The notes: generated by a model not told the origin, from the sequence alone. Counted from the stretch's first letter, positions 20,691 through 29,009 are shown. The stretch is DNA of 64,000 nucleotides from Yinghuangia elevatio (GCF_040649515.1 NZ_JBEZFP010000030.1:15747-79746); one strand, 5' to 3'. Made by a program: numbers and translations.

Positions 20691-20778
20691 CGGCGGAATC
20701 CCGCCATTTCGTGGACGTTTCAAGGGTGTTGCTTTCCCGTCAGTTGTCGTGATGCGCGGCATGTACCGGGATTTGGAC

Positions 20779-20825
20779 GGGTAGGCGCATGGTGGGACGT
20801 ACGACACGCCTACCCTGCGAGGAGA
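20779..20825 (+). promoter_or_regulatory. Inverted repeat in the whiB leader
   Basis: GGGTAGGCG (20779-20787) and CGCCTACCC (20817-20825) form perfect 9-bp arms around a 29-nt centre, ending 6 bp before the whiB start and touching its GAGGAGATC ribosome binding site. In RNA this would form a stem next to the site and could limit translation; in DNA it could bind a dimer. Both readings are inference. Confidence 0.45.
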
Positions 20826-20831
20826 TCAAAC

Positions 20832-21170
20832 GTGCCCGAACCGAGCGATCTGACCTCCAGCCTCCAGGACGTCGCCGCACCTGCCGAGCGCTCGTCCACC
20901 TGGATCCCTCCGGCGACCGGTGCCTGCCGGTCCGAGCTCCAACTGTTCGTCGACATACCCGAAGAACCCGCCGTCGCACGGATCGCGCGGGAAGAGGACG
21001 CCAAGCGCATATGCGCGCGTTGTGCGGTCCTCATTGAGTGCCGTGCCGAGGCACTCGCCGCGAGTGACGCCGAACCCGCAGGAGTGCGCGGCGGGTTGAC
21101 CCTGGAAGAACGCCAGGCCATCGCGCGCCGCCGACGCCGCAGAGGCGGCCGGCGAGCCACCGGCCGCTGA
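20832..21170 (+). CDS. WhiB-family iron-sulfur transcription factor
   Basis: A 112-residue WhiB-like protein with the four cluster cysteines at 32 (GACRSELQLF), 61 and 64 (ICARC) and 70 (IEC). A basic C-terminal tail (ARRRRRRGGRR) would contact DNA. WhiB proteins bind a [4Fe-4S] cluster and the sigma-A region 4, and control development, redox or antibiotic responses. The usual G[VI]WGG turn reads GVRGG (84-88), with Arg replacing Trp. The position between a DUF1707 protein and glpX recalls wblI of Streptomyces, from memory. The GTG start follows GAGGAGATC. Confidence 0.92.
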   Translation: MPEPSDLTSSLQDVAAPAERSSTWIPPATGACRSELQLFVDIPEEPAVARIAREEDAKRICARCAVLIECRAEALAASDAEPAGVRGGLTLEERQAIARRRRRRGGRRATGR

Positions 21171-21182
21171 CCACCCGCCGCG

Positions 21183-23222
21183 TCAAGGTCCGCGTCGCGC
21201 GGTCTCCCGCTTCGCCGCCTCGCCCACCAGATGGTCGTGCGGAGTGTCCGTCGTCAGCCGAGCCAGCCGCTGCAACAGCTCGGTCAACTCCGCGTTCTGC
21301 TCGGGGGAAAGGTCCGCGATCACATCACCGAGCAATTCGCGGCGCGCATCCACGAGCCGCTCGACCACCGCGCCGCCGTCGGGGGTGAGTTCGAGGCGTC
21401 CTTGTACGTCGGTACGCGCCTGCCCCGCGGCGATCAGCTCCGCGGCGTACTTGCGCACCGAGTCGAGCGGCTCGTGGATCTTCCTGGCCAACTCCGTGTC
21501 GAGCACCGGCCCGAAGCGGTCGAGCTGCACGAGGCCGAACGCGCACGGCACCGAGACGTCCACGCCGGCCCGGTCGATCATGCGCTCGTACCGCGTCCAG
21601 CCGTTCTCGCGGTGCACCAGCTGCGTCATCGCGCGCTCGACCTCCTCGACCGACGTCCGCGCGGTCGGCCGGTAGGGGTCGAGCGCGTCGGTCCCCTCGG
21701 TGGTCCTGCGCAGCGGGATCTCCTTGAGCATCAGGCTCAGCAGGAACGCCAGGATCACCACGACGGAGGCGATCAAGAACACGTCCTGAAGCGCGTTCGC
21801 GTACGCGTGCACGAACCCCTGGTGCGTCGCGGGCGGGAGCGCCTTGAGGGCGTCCGGGCTCGATCCGACCGTCTCGGGATCGACACCCGGCGGCAACTGC
21901 AACCCGGTCGCGTCGGCCAGGTTGTCGGTGAGCCGCGAGTTGAAGACCGACCCGAAGATCGCCACCCCGAAGGACCCGCCGATGGACCGGAAGAACGTCG
22001 CCCCCGACGTCGCCACCCCGAGGTCCTTGTAGTCCACCGAGTTCTGCACCGCGAGCACGATCACCTGCATGACCAGGCCGAGTCCCAGGCCGAACACCAG
22101 CATGTAGAGGCTCGACGCGGCTGTCGTGGTGTACTCGTCCATGCGCGACAGCAGGAACATGCCCACCGCCATCACCGCGGTCCCCACGATGGGGAAGATC
22201 TTGTAGTGCCCCCAGCGGGTGATCAGCTGCCCGCTGCCGATCGAGGTGACCAGCAGGCCAAGCATCATGGGCAGCAGCCGCAGACCCGACTCGGTGGCCG
22301 ACGTACCGTTGACCACCTGCATGAACAGCGGCAGGAAGCTCAGCGCGCCCATCATGGCGAAGCCGACCACGAAGCCGATCGCCGACGTCGTGCTGAAGAT
22401 CGGCTGCCGGAACAGGTGCAGCGGCAACACCGGTTCGGCGGCCTTGCGTTCCACCATGATGAACGCGCCCAGCAGCACCACGGCCGCCGCACCGAGCCCG
22501 AAGATCTCCGCCGACACCCACGGGTACATCGAGCCGCCGAAGGTGCTGAGCAGCACGAGGCAGGTCGTCGCGCCGGCGAGCAGCACGATGCCCCAGTAGT
22601 CGATCGTGGGCCGCTTGCGCACCTCGTGCGTGTGCAGCGCGAACGCGACGACCACCAGCGCGATCGCGCCGATGGGCAGGTTGATGTAGAAGACCCAGCG
22701 CCACGACAGGTTGTCCACGAAGAACCCGCCGAGCAGCGGCCCGGCCACACTCGTCACGCCGAACACCGCGCCGAACAACCCGGTGTACCGCCCGCGTTCG
22801 CGCGGCGGCACGACGTCGCCGATGATCGCCTGCGACAGCACCATGAGCCCGCCGCCGCCGAGGCCCTGGATGCCGCGGAACGCGATCAGCTCGGGCATGT
22901 TCTGCGCGATGCCGCACAGCGCCGACCCGATCAGGAAGATCACGATCGACGCCTGGAACAACCGCTTGCGCCCGACCAGGTCGCCGAGCTTGCCCCACAA
23001 CGGCGTACTCACCGTCGAGGCGAGCAGATAGGCGGTCACCACCCATGACAGATGGTCGAGCCCGCCCAGGTCCCCGACGATCGTGGGCAGCGCCGTCGAC
23101 ACGATCGTCTGGTCCAGCGCGGCCACCAACATGCCGAGCATCAGCCCGGTGAAGATCAGCCAGAGCTTCTGCTCCTGCGGCGCGGACGCGGGAGCGTCAG
23201 CGGTCTTCACGGGCGCGCTCAT
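21183..23222 (-). CDS. DHA2-family MFS multidrug exporter with MarR-like C-terminal domain
   Basis: A 679-residue fusion. The first 510 residues are a 14-helix drug:H+ antiporter of the DHA2/EmrB type (LDQTIVSTALPTIVGDLGG; motif A GKLGDLVGRKRLF). After the last helix the protein continues for about 165 cytosolic residues resembling a MarR winged helix: LDRFGPVLDTELARKIHEPL, ELIAAGQARTDVQGRLELTP, RRELLGDVIADLSPEQNAEL. This suggests an exporter carrying its own regulator or ligand sensor. ATG 23222 follows GAGGAG. Five direct GGTGATCGAC repeats lie just upstream. Substrate is unknown. The MarR resemblance comes from reading motifs and was not confirmed by search. Confidence 0.88.
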   Translation of the reverse strand: MSAPVKTADAPASAPQEQKLWLIFTGLMLGMLVAALDQTIVSTALPTIVGDLGGLDHLSWVVTAYLLASTVSTPLWGKLGDLVGRKRLFQASIVIFLIGSALCGIAQNMPELIAFRGIQGLGGGGLMVLSQAIIGDVVPPRERGRYTGLFGAVFGVTSVAGPLLGGFFVDNLSWRWVFYINLPIGAIALVVVAFALHTHEVRKRPTIDYWGIVLLAGATTCLVLLSTFGGSMYPWVSAEIFGLGAAAVVLLGAFIMVERKAAEPVLPLHLFRQPIFSTTSAIGFVVGFAMMGALSFLPLFMQVVNGTSATESGLRLLPMMLGLLVTSIGSGQLITRWGHYKIFPIVGTAVMAVGMFLLSRMDEYTTTAASSLYMLVFGLGLGLVMQVIVLAVQNSVDYKDLGVATSGATFFRSIGGSFGVAIFGSVFNSRLTDNLADATGLQLPPGVDPETVGSSPDALKALPPATHQGFVHAYANALQDVFLIASVVVILAFLLSLMLKEIPLRRTTEGTDALDPYRPTARTSVEEVERAMTQLVHRENGWTRYERMIDRAGVDVSVPCAFGLVQLDRFGPVLDTELARKIHEPLDSVRKYAAELIAAGQARTDVQGRLELTPDGGAVVERLVDARRELLGDVIADLSPEQNAELTELLQRLARLTTDTPHDHLVGEAAKRETARRGP

Positions 23223-23235
23223 CCGCGGCTCCTCG

Positions 23236-23292
23236 GGTGATCGACTCGGGTGATCGACTGGTGATCGACTGGTGATCGACTGGGTGATCGAC
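23236..23292 (-). promoter_or_regulatory. Five direct repeats of GGTGATCGAC upstream of the MFS gene
   Basis: Perfect copies of GGTGATCGAC begin at 23236, 23249, 23260, 23271 and 23283, with spacings of 13, 11, 11 and 12 bp. That is close to one helical turn, so all copies face one side of the DNA. The array starts 14 bp upstream of the MFS start codon and covers the leader or core promoter. It looks like a cooperative regulator-binding array. Confidence 0.7.
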
Positions 23293-23392
23293 GACGCTGC
23301 CGCAGGCCTATACCCCGAAAAGCCAGAAAAACCGATGAGCATCCCCAAATCGCCGCACCCGAACGGCCCCGAACCCACTCGACGGGCAAAAA

Positions 23393-23430
23393 GGTCGGTC
23401 CGCCCCCGACTCCGCGGGGACGGACCGACC
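23393..23430 (-). terminator. Stem-loop terminator downstream of glpX
   Basis: Arms GGTCGGTCCG and CGGACCGACC, extended by CCCC/GGGG with one bulged A, form a long GC stem about 90 bp beyond the glpX stop. It separates glpX from the promoter of the MFS gene on the same strand. Confidence 0.65.
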
Positions 23431-23438
23431 CATGTGAT

Positions 23439-23519
23439 TACCGGCTACCTGCCGACCGCCTACCTGCCGACTGCCTACCGGCTACCTGTCGACTGCGTGC
23501 CGACCAACTGCCCGCCGAC
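23439..23519. repeat. Degenerate CTACCTGCCGAC repeats after glpX
   Basis: Four to five imperfect copies of a CTACCTGCCGAC-like unit fill the space between the glpX stop and the terminator. They contain no open frame that looks coding. Their origin is probably tandem slippage. Confidence 0.5.
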
Positions 23520-24551
23520 CTACCGCGCCCGGTCGAAGTCGATCGCGCTGTAGGCGCGCAGCTTCGCCAGCCGGTGCTGGCTGTCGATGTTCCGGATCGT
23601 GCCGCTCTTCGAGCGCATCACCAGCGACGAGGTCAGCGCCGTGCTCGACCGGTACCGCACGCCGCGCAGCAGCTCGCCGTCCGTGATGCCGGTGGCCACG
23701 AAGAAGACGTTGTCGCCCGACACCAGGTCGTCCGTCAGCAGCACACGGTCCAGGTCGTGTCCCGCGTCGAGCGCCTTCTGGCGCTCCGCCTCGTCCTTCG
23801 GCCACAGGCGTCCCTGGATCACACCGCCCATGCACTTTATGGCGGCCGCGGCGATGATGCCCTCGGGCGTCCCGCCGATGCCCAGCAGCAGGTCGACGCC
23901 CGTGCCGTCCTTCGCCGCCATGATGGCGCCGGCGACGTCGCCGTCGGTGATGAACTTGATGCGCGCGCCGGCCTCGCGGATCTCCTTGACGATCGACTCG
24001 TGGCGCGGCCGGTCGAGGATGCAGACCGTGACGTCCTCGGGCGCCGAGTTCTTCGCCTTCGCCACGCGGCGGATGTTCTCGCCGACCGGTGCCGTGAGGT
24101 CGACGACGTCCGCCGCCTCCGGGCCGGTGACGAGCTTCTCCATGTAGAACACGGCCGAGGGGTCGTACATCGAGCCGCGCTCCGCGACCGCCATGACGGC
24201 GACCGCGTTGTTCATGCCCTTGGCGGTGAGGGTCGTGCCGTCGACCGGGTCGACGGCGACATCGCACTCGGGGCCCGAGCCGTCGCCGACCCGCTCCCCG
24301 TTGAAGAGCATCGGCGCGTCGTCCTTCTCGCCTTCGCCGATCACCACGACGCCGTTCATCGACACCGTGCCGATGAGCGTGCGCATGGCCTTGACCGCGG
24401 CACCGTCGGCGCCGTTCTTGTCACCTCGTCCCACCCAGCGCCCGGCGGCCATCGCGGCGGCCTCGGTGACACGGACGAGTTCGAGTGCGAGGTTCCGGTC
24501 GGGAGCCTCCGGGTCGACCACGAGCTGCGGCGGTACGGACTGGTCCGTCAT
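23520..24551 (-). CDS. glpX: Class II fructose-1,6-bisphosphatase
   Basis: A 343-residue GlpX enzyme that removes the 1-phosphate of fructose 1,6-bisphosphate in gluconeogenesis. It carries the metal-binding motifs GRGDKNGADGAAV near residue 40, IGEGEKDDAPML near 75 and DPVDGTTLTAKG near 105, together with ILDRPRHE and GIGGTPEGIIAAAA. Length and motifs are typical. ATG 24551 follows GGAAAGG. The gene ends at a terminator 90 bp downstream, so it is probably monocistronic. Actinomycetes usually rely on this enzyme as their main FBPase. Confidence 0.96.
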   Translation of the reverse strand: MTDQSVPPQLVVDPEAPDRNLALELVRVTEAAAMAAGRWVGRGDKNGADGAAVKAMRTLIGTVSMNGVVVIGEGEKDDAPMLFNGERVGDGSGPECDVAVDPVDGTTLTAKGMNNAVAVMAVAERGSMYDPSAVFYMEKLVTGPEAADVVDLTAPVGENIRRVAKAKNSAPEDVTVCILDRPRHESIVKEIREAGARIKFITDGDVAGAIMAAKDGTGVDLLLGIGGTPEGIIAAAAIKCMGGVIQGRLWPKDEAERQKALDAGHDLDRVLLTDDLVSGDNVFFVATGITDGELLRGVRYRSSTALTSSLVMRSKSGTIRNIDSQHRLAKLRAYSAIDFDRAR

Positions 24552-24784
24552 ATTGGCGGGCCTTTCCTGTCGGGGAATCTCGCTCCGAGACCACGAGGGG
24601 TGCCCTGATCCCCGGTGGCCGTGCTCGTCCTCCTGGATGCGGGCTGCAACTGCAACAAGGAAGACGCGGCCCCGGGCCCGGACGGATTCCAACGGGATTG
24701 CCCCGATGTTATCGGCCCGACCGTGTATCGGTGCAGGTAGGCCGTGGATACCGTCCCGGTCCCGCGGTCCCGGCACCGCAATCC

Positions 24785-24804
24785 GACCCTCGCCGGCGAG
24801 GGTC
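24785..24804 (-). terminator. Palindrome after modC
   Basis: A perfect 20-bp palindrome (GACCCTCGCC and its complement) starts 8 bp after the modC stop. It probably forms the terminator stem of the molybdate operon. With no loop spacing it would fold as a short hairpin, and it lacks a T-run. Confidence 0.5.
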
Positions 24805-24812
24805 CTCGCGCA

Positions 24813-25901
24813 TCAGAGCCCCGTCATCACGACGCCGGTGGCCTTCACCCCGACCCACACCGACAGGCCCTCGCCGACCCCCAGCTCCGCGGCGGCCCGC
24901 GCGGTCACCTCCGCCACCACGTCCGGGCCGTTCGTGCCGCGCACCGTCACCCGCAACCGCGTCCCGGTGCCCGTCACTTCCGAGACGACCCCGTGCCACC
25001 GATTGCGTGCGCTGCCGCCCGGCGGGTCGCGGTACAGCGTCACGTGGTCGGGATGCACGGTCACCAGGACCGGGCCGGTCGGCACCGGGTCGGCGCCGAC
25101 CAGCGTGTGACCGCCGGGGAGGAGCACCCCCTCCGGACGGCCGTCCCCCTCGTACGCGTTCAGCCCCAGCATCCGGGCGACCCACGCGGACCTCGGCGCG
25201 CGCGTCACCTCCACCGCCGCCGCGTCCTGGACCACCGAACCTGCCTCCACGACGAGCATGCGGTCGGCGAGGCTCAGCGCGTCGACGGGGTCGTGCGTCA
25301 CGATCAGGCACGCGCCGTCGTACGGCCCCAAGTGCCCTCGCAGTGTGTGGCGCACCGACGCCCTCGTCTCCACGTCCAACGCGGCCAGCGGCTCGTCCAG
25401 CAGCAACAGGCGCGGCTCGGGGGCGAGCGCCCGGGCGAGTGCGACGCGTTGCTGCTGCCCGCCGGACATCTGCCCCGGCCGCCGGGCCGCGAGATCACCG
25501 AGGCCCAACCGCTCGAGCCAGTCGTGCGCGGTGTCCCGCATCTGATGGCGGCTCAGGCCGCGCCCGCGCAGACCGTACGCCACGTTCCGCGCCGCGCTGA
25601 GATGCGGGAACAGCGCGCCGTCCTGCGGCACATAGCCGATCCGCCGCCGGTGCGGCGGGAGTCCGCCCACGTCCGCGCCGTCGATCGCGACCGCGGCACG
25701 CGCCGGGCCGGGCAGGCCGGCCAGCGCCCGCAGCAGGGTGGACTTCCCCGCGCCGTTCGGCCCGACGACCGCCACGACCTCGCCTGCCGCGACGGTGAGT
25801 TCAGCGGCGATCAGCCCGTCCGTACGCGCCGTCAGCGCGGCCGTCGCCACGGACTCGGTCACGTCGGGCGTCCCGCCCTTCCGAGGCGTACCCGCACTCA
25901 C
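24813..25901 (-). CDS. modC: Molybdate ABC transporter ATP-binding protein
   Basis: A 362-residue ATPase of the molybdate importer. Walker A GPNGAGKST, signature MSGGQQQRVALARAL, Walker B LLLLDEPLAALD and the H-loop IVTHDPVDA are intact. The C-terminal third is a TOBE/Mop-like domain (SEVTGTGTRLRVTVR, GEGLSVWVGVKATGVV) that in ModC binds molybdate and regulates transport. GTG 25901 overlaps the modB stop (GTGA), so it is translationally coupled. It is last in the operon regulator-modA-modB-modC. Specificity for molybdate rather than sulfate or iron rests on the TOBE regulator and modA context. Confidence 0.92.
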   Translation of the reverse strand: MSAGTPRKGGTPDVTESVATAALTARTDGLIAAELTVAAGEVVAVVGPNGAGKSTLLRALAGLPGPARAAVAIDGADVGGLPPHRRRIGYVPQDGALFPHLSAARNVAYGLRGRGLSRHQMRDTAHDWLERLGLGDLAARRPGQMSGGQQQRVALARALAPEPRLLLLDEPLAALDVETRASVRHTLRGHLGPYDGACLIVTHDPVDALSLADRMLVVEAGSVVQDAAAVEVTRAPRSAWVARMLGLNAYEGDGRPEGVLLPGGHTLVGADPVPTGPVLVTVHPDHVTLYRDPPGGSARNRWHGVVSEVTGTGTRLRVTVRGTNGPDVVAEVTARAAAELGVGEGLSVWVGVKATGVVMTGL

Positions 25902-26902
25902 GCCCGCCCCCCGTTCCGTCCGCGAGACGGCGACAACCACCGGCCGCGCAGCGCGACGAGGACGACGACCGACACCACGAGCAGGAGCAGGCTGACCGCG
26001 ACCGCGGTGTCCGGGTCGTCCTGGAGCATCAGGTAGACCGCCAGCGGGAGCGTCTGGGTCTCGCCGGGCAGATTGCCCGCGAAGGTGATCGTCGCGCCGA
26101 ACTCCCCGAGAGCGCGCGCCCAGGCGAGGGCCGCGCCGGCGGCGAGCCCCGGGGCGATCAACGGCAGGGTCACCGTCGCGAACACGCGCAGCGGGCCCGC
26201 CCCCAACGTCGCGGCCGTCTCCTCGTACCGCCGGTCGAGCCCGGCGATCGCCCCCTCGACCGACAGCACCAGGAAAGGCAGCGCGACGAACGCGCCCGCG
26301 AGCATCGCCCCGGTCATCGAGAAGGTGAGCTGTACGCCCATCGACTCCAGCCACGGACCGAGCAGTCCCCGGCGCCCGAAGGCGAGCAGCAGCGCGACGC
26401 CGCCCACGACCGGCGGCAGTACGAGCGGCAGGAGCACCAGCGCCCGCAGCAGCGACTTGCCCGGGAAGTCGACGCGCGCGAACAGCCAGGCGAGCGGTAC
26501 GCCGAGCACCAGGCTGATCCCCAGCGCGCCGAACGAGCACTGCAACGAGAGGCGCAGCGCCGTGCGTACCGCGGGATCACCGAGCCGTTCCGGCACCGAC
26601 TGCCACGGCGCGCGCCAGAGCAGGCCGACCAACGGAAGCACCACGAAAGCGAGTCCGGCGGTCGCCGGGACCCACAACAGCAGAGGTACTCGAGTCCGCG
26701 GCGTCCGCGGCACCGGCCCGGAACCCGAACCGTCTCGCGAACCGCGCCCGTCCCGCGGTTTCGGCCCGTCCCGCACTACCGGCCCGGCTCCGACCTTCGC
26801 CGCCTCACCCGGCCGCCCGGACCCCGCAGGCCCGGCAAGCGGGTCCGCGTCGGACCCGCTTGCCGAACCCTGCCCGGCGGTGCCCCGTCGTCTGCGGATC
26901 AC
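25898..26902 (-). CDS. modB: Molybdate ABC transporter permease
   Basis: A 334-residue permease. A hydrophilic N-terminal extension of about 70 residues, rich in Gly, Arg, Asp and Pro, precedes six transmembrane helices. The EAA loop sits near the C-terminus as EETAATLGAGPLRVFATVTLPL, followed by GLAAGAALAWARALGEFGATITFAGN, cited in part, which is the ModB hallmark ARALGEFGAT. GTG 26902 overlaps the modA stop as GTGA and its own stop overlaps the modC start. ModB normally lacks such a long N-terminal tail. Part of it might be mis-assigned if a later start is used, but none has a better ribosome binding site. Confidence 0.92.
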   Translation of the reverse strand: MIRRRRGTAGQGSASGSDADPLAGPAGSGRPGEAAKVGAGPVVRDGPKPRDGRGSRDGSGSGPVPRTPRTRVPLLLWVPATAGLAFVVLPLVGLLWRAPWQSVPERLGDPAVRTALRLSLQCSFGALGISLVLGVPLAWLFARVDFPGKSLLRALVLLPLVLPPVVGGVALLLAFGRRGLLGPWLESMGVQLTFSMTGAMLAGAFVALPFLVLSVEGAIAGLDRRYEETAATLGAGPLRVFATVTLPLIAPGLAAGAALAWARALGEFGATITFAGNLPGETQTLPLAVYLMLQDDPDTAVAVSLLLLVVSVVVLVALRGRWLSPSRGRNGGRA

Positions 26903-27744
26903 GGGGCCGCGAAACCGTACTTCTTCAGGATCTCCTGGGCCTCCGGCGTCAGGAGCCACTGCGTGAACGCCGCGGCCGGGCCCTGCTGCCTGCTGTCCTT
27001 GATCACAGCGACAGGGTAGGCCGCGACCACGTTGGACTCGTCCGGGATGTCGACCGACGCGACCGCGTCGCCCGCGGACTTCACGTCCGTCGTGTAGACG
27101 ATGCCGGCGTCGGCCTCGCCCATCCGCACCCGGGTCAGCACCGCCTTGACGTCCGTCTCCTCGGACTTCGGCTTGACCGTGACACCCGCCTTGCCCAGCG
27201 ACTCGCGCGCATAGCGGCCGACCGGCACGGTCGGGCCCGCCAGGACGACCGTCAGGTCGGTCCGCGCGAGGTCGGCGAGCGTCTTGATGTTCTTCGGGTT
27301 GCCCGGCGCGACCACGATCGTCAGCTTGTTCTTCGCGAACAGCGTCGGGCTGTTCACCTCGCCGGCGAGCCCGTCCATCGTCTTCGTGTCCGCGGTCGCG
27401 ACGACGTCCGCCGGCGCGCCCTGCTTCACCTGGGCCGCGAGCTCCTGCGATCCCGCGAACGAGAACCTGACGTCCTGGTCCTTGTTTTTCTTGGTGTACG
27501 CCTCTTTCGCCTCGTTGAACGCACCGGTCAAGGACGCGGCCGCGAGCACCGTGATGCTCGACGGCGGCTTCGCGGAACCGGGGCTGCCGGGCCCCTGCGG
27601 CCCGCCGGACGTACCGCCGCCCCCGTTGCCCTGGCCGGCCTTGTCGTCCTGATCGTCCTTGTCGTCGCTGCCGCAGCCCGCCAGCAGCAGCACGGTCGTG
27701 GCCGCGACGGCTATCGGTGCGGATGCGCGGCGAAGGGTTCTCAC
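26899..27744 (-). CDS. modA: Molybdate-binding lipoprotein
   Basis: A 281-residue lipoprotein that captures molybdate or tungstate outside the membrane. The signal peptide ends in lipobox LLAGC with Cys24. An Asp/Gly/Pro-rich linker of about 35 residues follows. The binding domain shows ITVLAAASLTGAFNEAKEAY, FSFAGSQELAAQVKQGAPAD and AGIVYTTDVKSAGD, which match ModA's oxyanion-binding Ser and Tyr positions. GTG 27744 overlaps the preceding regulator's stop (GTGA), placing modA second in the operon. Confidence in function is high. Confidence 0.94.
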   Translation of the reverse strand: MRTLRRASAPIAVAATTVLLLAGCGSDDKDDQDDKAGQGNGGGGTSGGPQGPGSPGSAKPPSSITVLAAASLTGAFNEAKEAYTKKNKDQDVRFSFAGSQELAAQVKQGAPADVVATADTKTMDGLAGEVNSPTLFAKNKLTIVVAPGNPKNIKTLADLARTDLTVVLAGPTVPVGRYARESLGKAGVTVKPKSEETDVKAVLTRVRMGEADAGIVYTTDVKSAGDAVASVDIPDESNVVAAYPVAVIKDSRQQGPAAAFTQWLLTPEAQEILKKYGFAAP

Positions 27745-28145
27745 GTCGTCAACTCCACGGTCACGTTGGTCGATTTGACCGAGGCGACCGCCTCCACGCC
27801 GGGCGCGAGGCCCAGCTCTTCGACGGCTTCCCTGGTCAGCAGGGAGACCACCCGGTGCGGTCCCGCCTGGATCTCCACCTGCGCCGCGACGTCGCCGAGG
27901 ATGACCTTGGTGACGATGCCGGGAAAGGAATTGCGGGCCGAAGAGGCACGCGGATGCTCGTTGGCACCCGGGGACGACTCCTCGGCGAGGGCGACCGCGA
28001 ACGCGGCGAGCGCCGCGCCTTCGACGACCCGGTGGCCGTGCTCGTCGCGGGACGTCGACAGACGTCCCGAGTCGGCCCAGCGGCGGGCGGTGTCCGGGCT
28101 CACGCCGAGAAGCTGCGCGACCCGGCCCATGCGGTAGGTGGGCAT
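27741..28145 (-). CDS. HTH-TOBE molybdate-responsive regulator
   Basis: A 134-residue protein joining a MerR/excisionase-like helix-turn-helix (YRMGRVAQLLGVSPDTARRW, residues 4-50) to a single Mop/TOBE domain (IVTKVILGDVAAQVEIQAG, SLLTREAVEELGLAPG, VASVKSTNVTVEL). TOBE domains bind molybdate or tungstate, so this is a compact ModE analogue. It leads the modABC operon, coupled by a GTGA overlap, and probably represses it when molybdate is plentiful. ATG 28145 follows GGAG. Two GCATATGC palindromes lie 27-69 bp upstream and are the probable binding sites. Confidence 0.88.
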   Translation of the reverse strand: MPTYRMGRVAQLLGVSPDTARRWADSGRLSTSRDEHGHRVVEGAALAAFAVALAEESSPGANEHPRASSARNSFPGIVTKVILGDVAAQVEIQAGPHRVVSLLTREAVEELGLAPGVEAVASVKSTNVTVELTT

Positions 28146-28171
28146 GAGCGGGACACTACTCCATTCATGAT

Positions 28172-28214
28172 TTGCATATGCAAGGCTTTGGATCTCACGA
28201 CCTTGCATATGCGA
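28172..28214. promoter_or_regulatory. Paired GCATATGC palindromes, likely mod operator
   Basis: TTGCATATGCAA (28172-28183) is a perfect palindrome. TTGCATATGCGA (28203-28214) is a near copy 31 bp away, about three helical turns. In inverted orientation both share CCTTGCATATGC. They sit in the promoter of the HTH-TOBE-modABC operon and between it and the divergent DUF4245 gene. Their AT-rich cores stand out strongly in this GC-rich DNA. Confidence 0.75.
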
Positions 28215-28266
28215 TAGGCGAGGGGTCGGTGCCGGAGCACCGGGCGTTATGGGGGACCATGGTGCC

Positions 28267-28818
28267 GTGGCAAAGAAGCGCGGGCTCGAGACCGTCCGGG
28301 ACATGGTGTTCTCCCTTGGAGTCGTCGGCATCGTCGTGGTCGCCCTGTTGATTTTCGGACGGCACAGCGAGCGGGACCCGGTCCGGCCGATCGACTATTC
28401 GCTGAAGTTCCAGCAGGCCAGCCAGGTGGCCCCGTACCCGCTGCTCGCCCCGCAGGGGCTGCCCGACCAGTGGCGCGCGACGTCCGCCGACTACGACAGC
28501 CGCAACCCCACCCGCGTCACCTGGCACATCGGGTTCATCAACCCGAACGAGCAGTACGCCGCGGTAGAGCAGGTCAACGGCCCGTCGGGTCCGTTCGTCC
28601 AGGACAAGGGCAAGAAGGGCAAGCCGGTCGGCGTCCACGACGTCGCGGGCGTGCCGTGGAAGTCGTACGACGGCCCCAAGTACCGCTCCCTCGTCCACGA
28701 GCAGGGCGGCGTGACCACGATGGTCACCGGGACCGCGACCTTCGAGGACCTCGCGCAGCTCGCCGCCGCGCTGCGTCCGGCCACCGCGGGCGGGGCGCAG
28801 GCAGCCGTCGCGTCCTGA
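28267..28818 (+). CDS. DUF4245 membrane-anchored protein
   Basis: A 183-residue protein with a single N-terminal membrane anchor (MVFSLGVVGIVVVALLIF) and an extracytoplasmic domain of the DUF4245 family (YPLLAPQGLPDQWRATSADY, VTWHIGFINPNEQYAAVEQ, TGTATFEDLAQLAAAL). The family is actinobacterial, commonly found near glpX, and of unknown function. I chose GTG 28267 because relatives begin with a short basic segment before RDMV; ATG 28249 would add six residues. It diverges from the mod regulator, with the two palindromes in the shared region. Confidence 0.87.
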   Translation: MAKKRGLETVRDMVFSLGVVGIVVVALLIFGRHSERDPVRPIDYSLKFQQASQVAPYPLLAPQGLPDQWRATSADYDSRNPTRVTWHIGFINPNEQYAAVEQVNGPSGPFVQDKGKKGKPVGVHDVAGVPWKSYDGPKYRSLVHEQGGVTTMVTGTATFEDLAQLAAALRPATAGGAQAAVAS

Positions 28819-29009
28819 GGCACGGCTCCGCTCCGACTCGGCCCGCGCGTTCCGCTCGTGCTGCCCGTCTCGCTCAGCGTCCCCGCACAGCCCTTTCACG
28901 CCGCTCTCCGGCGCGGTGCGCTGACGGGCAGTCAGGGTTGGGTGGTCCGGCATCGAGAGTTCATCACGGTGTCGCCCGAATGTCTTGATCGCGATGTCAG
29001 CCTTCGCCG

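Noticed and set aside
24552..24781. Possible small minus-strand gene between modC and glpX
   Set aside because: The translation has no recognisable features and occupies the glpX promoter and leader; the accepted glpX start has a good ribosome binding site.
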